A DNA stretch of 64,000 bases from Istiophorus platypterus (lineage: Eukaryota > Chordata > Actinopteri > Istiophoriformes > Istiophoridae): assembly GCA_016859345.1 (NCBI GenBank), contig CM029120.1, forward strand, positions 4,339,001 through 4,403,000, in the 5' to 3' direction. This document shows positions 62,661-64,000 of this stretch, one piece after another. Positions within the stretch are counted from its first letter, which is position 1. Every line of letters begins with the position of its first letter. A model generated the notes under the pieces. That model searched no databases, was not told the origin of the DNA, and was given only the letters and a program-made list of their open reading frames with translations. The position numbers were made by a program, and so were the translations under genes.

Positions 62661-64000
62661 CCAATGGTTTTTTCTGATCTTTGCCCAATAATTGGTCAGA
62701 TACTTTTTTCAGAAGTCCTCCATAATAAACATAAACCATATCACATCAAACAATTTGAGGTGTTTTATTAAATAGGAATGTTGGTGTAGAATTATTCACT
62801 GATGCATGTTCCATTTTAGATCTAATTTATCCGGTTTATGCCTCTCCCTCCTTGACAAGAGTCCAGTGGCATATCATAAGAAGATTATAAGAGAATTACA
62901 CAGTAATCTATTGAAAGATTCCTATGAATTTATAGATCTGTCACAGTCTTTTTAATTTCACACTGACACAATGATGAGGTTGATCATGGGACTGATCCCA
63001 AGAAGAAATGCAGCTGAAAATATCCTGTCTTTTTTTAAACATCTAAAAGCATTATAATACTGTATGTGCACATATATGTATAAAGAGCTATATTGTCTAT
63101 TGCTAAATATTACTATCAATATGCCATTTTCTCTAATTTATAGATAAGAAAATCACAAACTCTTGTATCCTATCACATACCACATCACAAAGTTTTGCAT
63201 GTGTACAGAGGGACAGTTTTGGTTTAGTGTTTTAGGATTGAAAGGTTGAGTTGGACTCTTGAGTTCACATGGGTCCAGCTCTTTTCACTACATTACATTA
63301 AGGACAATTAACATCAGATTTATTCCTAAACACTGTACTAACCTCTTGGTTTTGTAACGATCCAAAAATTAGCACATCTGGGGCCCCTCATGGAACAGGA
63401 ACCAAACTGGAACCAGTGAGGGTCACAGGCCTCCGTTGACCACTGCTGGAAACACTATCTCAACCTGTTCTGCCTGGGTTCAGCCGCTGGATGGCAGCAT
63501 TGTCCTAAAAACAACATCCCCCAATGAAGCGAGTGAATGAGGCTGTGTAAACCTGGCAGCGTTTTGCATTGAGAGGTGAAATGACATCTTGTACATCACA
63601 CTGGAGGGATTTTTTTTAAATCCACAGCTACAGGCCCTTTACTGTTTGAAATAGTGTTGATCAAGACACAATTTCTTATAGATTAGATGTTAAAGTGAGT
63701 CAGCATTTTTTAAAGCTCTCAGGAACATTTTGGGGGAAGTTATAATATTCAGTAAGGTTCTCACATCATGTTTGCACCATGGAATAAAGAACATCTTTAA
63801 CCTTTATGAATAAAACTGTTGATACAAAAAAAATCCTGATGTGTGATAGTGATTTGAAGATCCCAGGAAAATAGTGAGTCACACTGTTTGTTAAGGGAGA
63901 TTACATTTGTCACAGTATGTTAAGGTCACTAGTGGCTCACAGTTGAGTGCTACAGACACTGTAGATAACACCATAAGGAACTATGTAAATATTATAGTTA
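62661..64000. other. Gene-free DNA at right end
   Basis: AT-rich sequence with no gene or named repeat recognised. Confidence 0.4.

Noticed and set aside
1..64000. CRISPR arrays, bacterial operons, viral genes
   Set aside because: None found; gene structure with introns, TATA box and vertebrate protein families shows nuclear vertebrate DNA.

Overview
The window looks like nuclear DNA of a teleost fish, probably a percomorph. The evidence is intron-containing vertebrate genes with short introns, many (CA)n/(GT)n microsatellites, long homopolymers, and dispersed repeats of types common in spiny-rayed fish. The species cannot be named from the sequence. Three protein-coding genes can be reconstructed completely, with GT-AG introns and an unbroken reading frame: ap5s1 (minus, 15869-18920, 3 coding exons, 201 aa), cdc25b (minus, 26088-32833, 15 coding exons, 582 aa) and noto, the notochord homeobox gene (plus, 55771-56775, 3 exons, 261 aa).

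Layout. 1-2500: a CpG-rich promoter-like island around 1005-1450 with a perfect cAMP-response element; its gene is not identified. 2500-15800: a long gene-free stretch with a degenerate repeat field (3790-4400), a 958-bp block present twice in tandem without any difference I could find (4922-6852), and several AT-rich, TAAT-rich blocks that look like enhancers. 15869-19075: ap5s1 and its promoter. 19080-24860: intergenic, with microsatellites and a double palindrome. 24865-33260: cdc25b with 3' UTR and a promoter carrying two CCAAT boxes 31 bp apart plus a CHR-like motif. 33300-55600: about 22 kb with no gene found, holding several old transposon-derived repeats, a duplicated 320-bp element, a 34-bp perfect palindrome, and enhancer-like blocks near noto. 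55638-57050: noto with TATA box. 57050-64000: no gene found, a strong hairpin at 58705-58804, and a GC-rich enhancer- or promoter-like block at 61370-62660.

Function. Ap5s1 is the small subunit of the AP-5 late-endosomal adaptor. Cdc25b is the dual-specificity phosphatase that activates CDK1/2. Noto is a homeodomain repressor that specifies notochord. Ap5s1 and cdc25b are neighbours in the same orientation in human 20p13 (known), so that pair is conserved synteny; NOTO is on human chromosome 2. cdc25b and noto are head to head across about 22 kb of non-coding DNA, so shared enhancers are possible, but that is inference. I found no new multi-gene system. The most unusual signals are the exact tandem duplication, the long palindrome, and the 100-nt hairpin.
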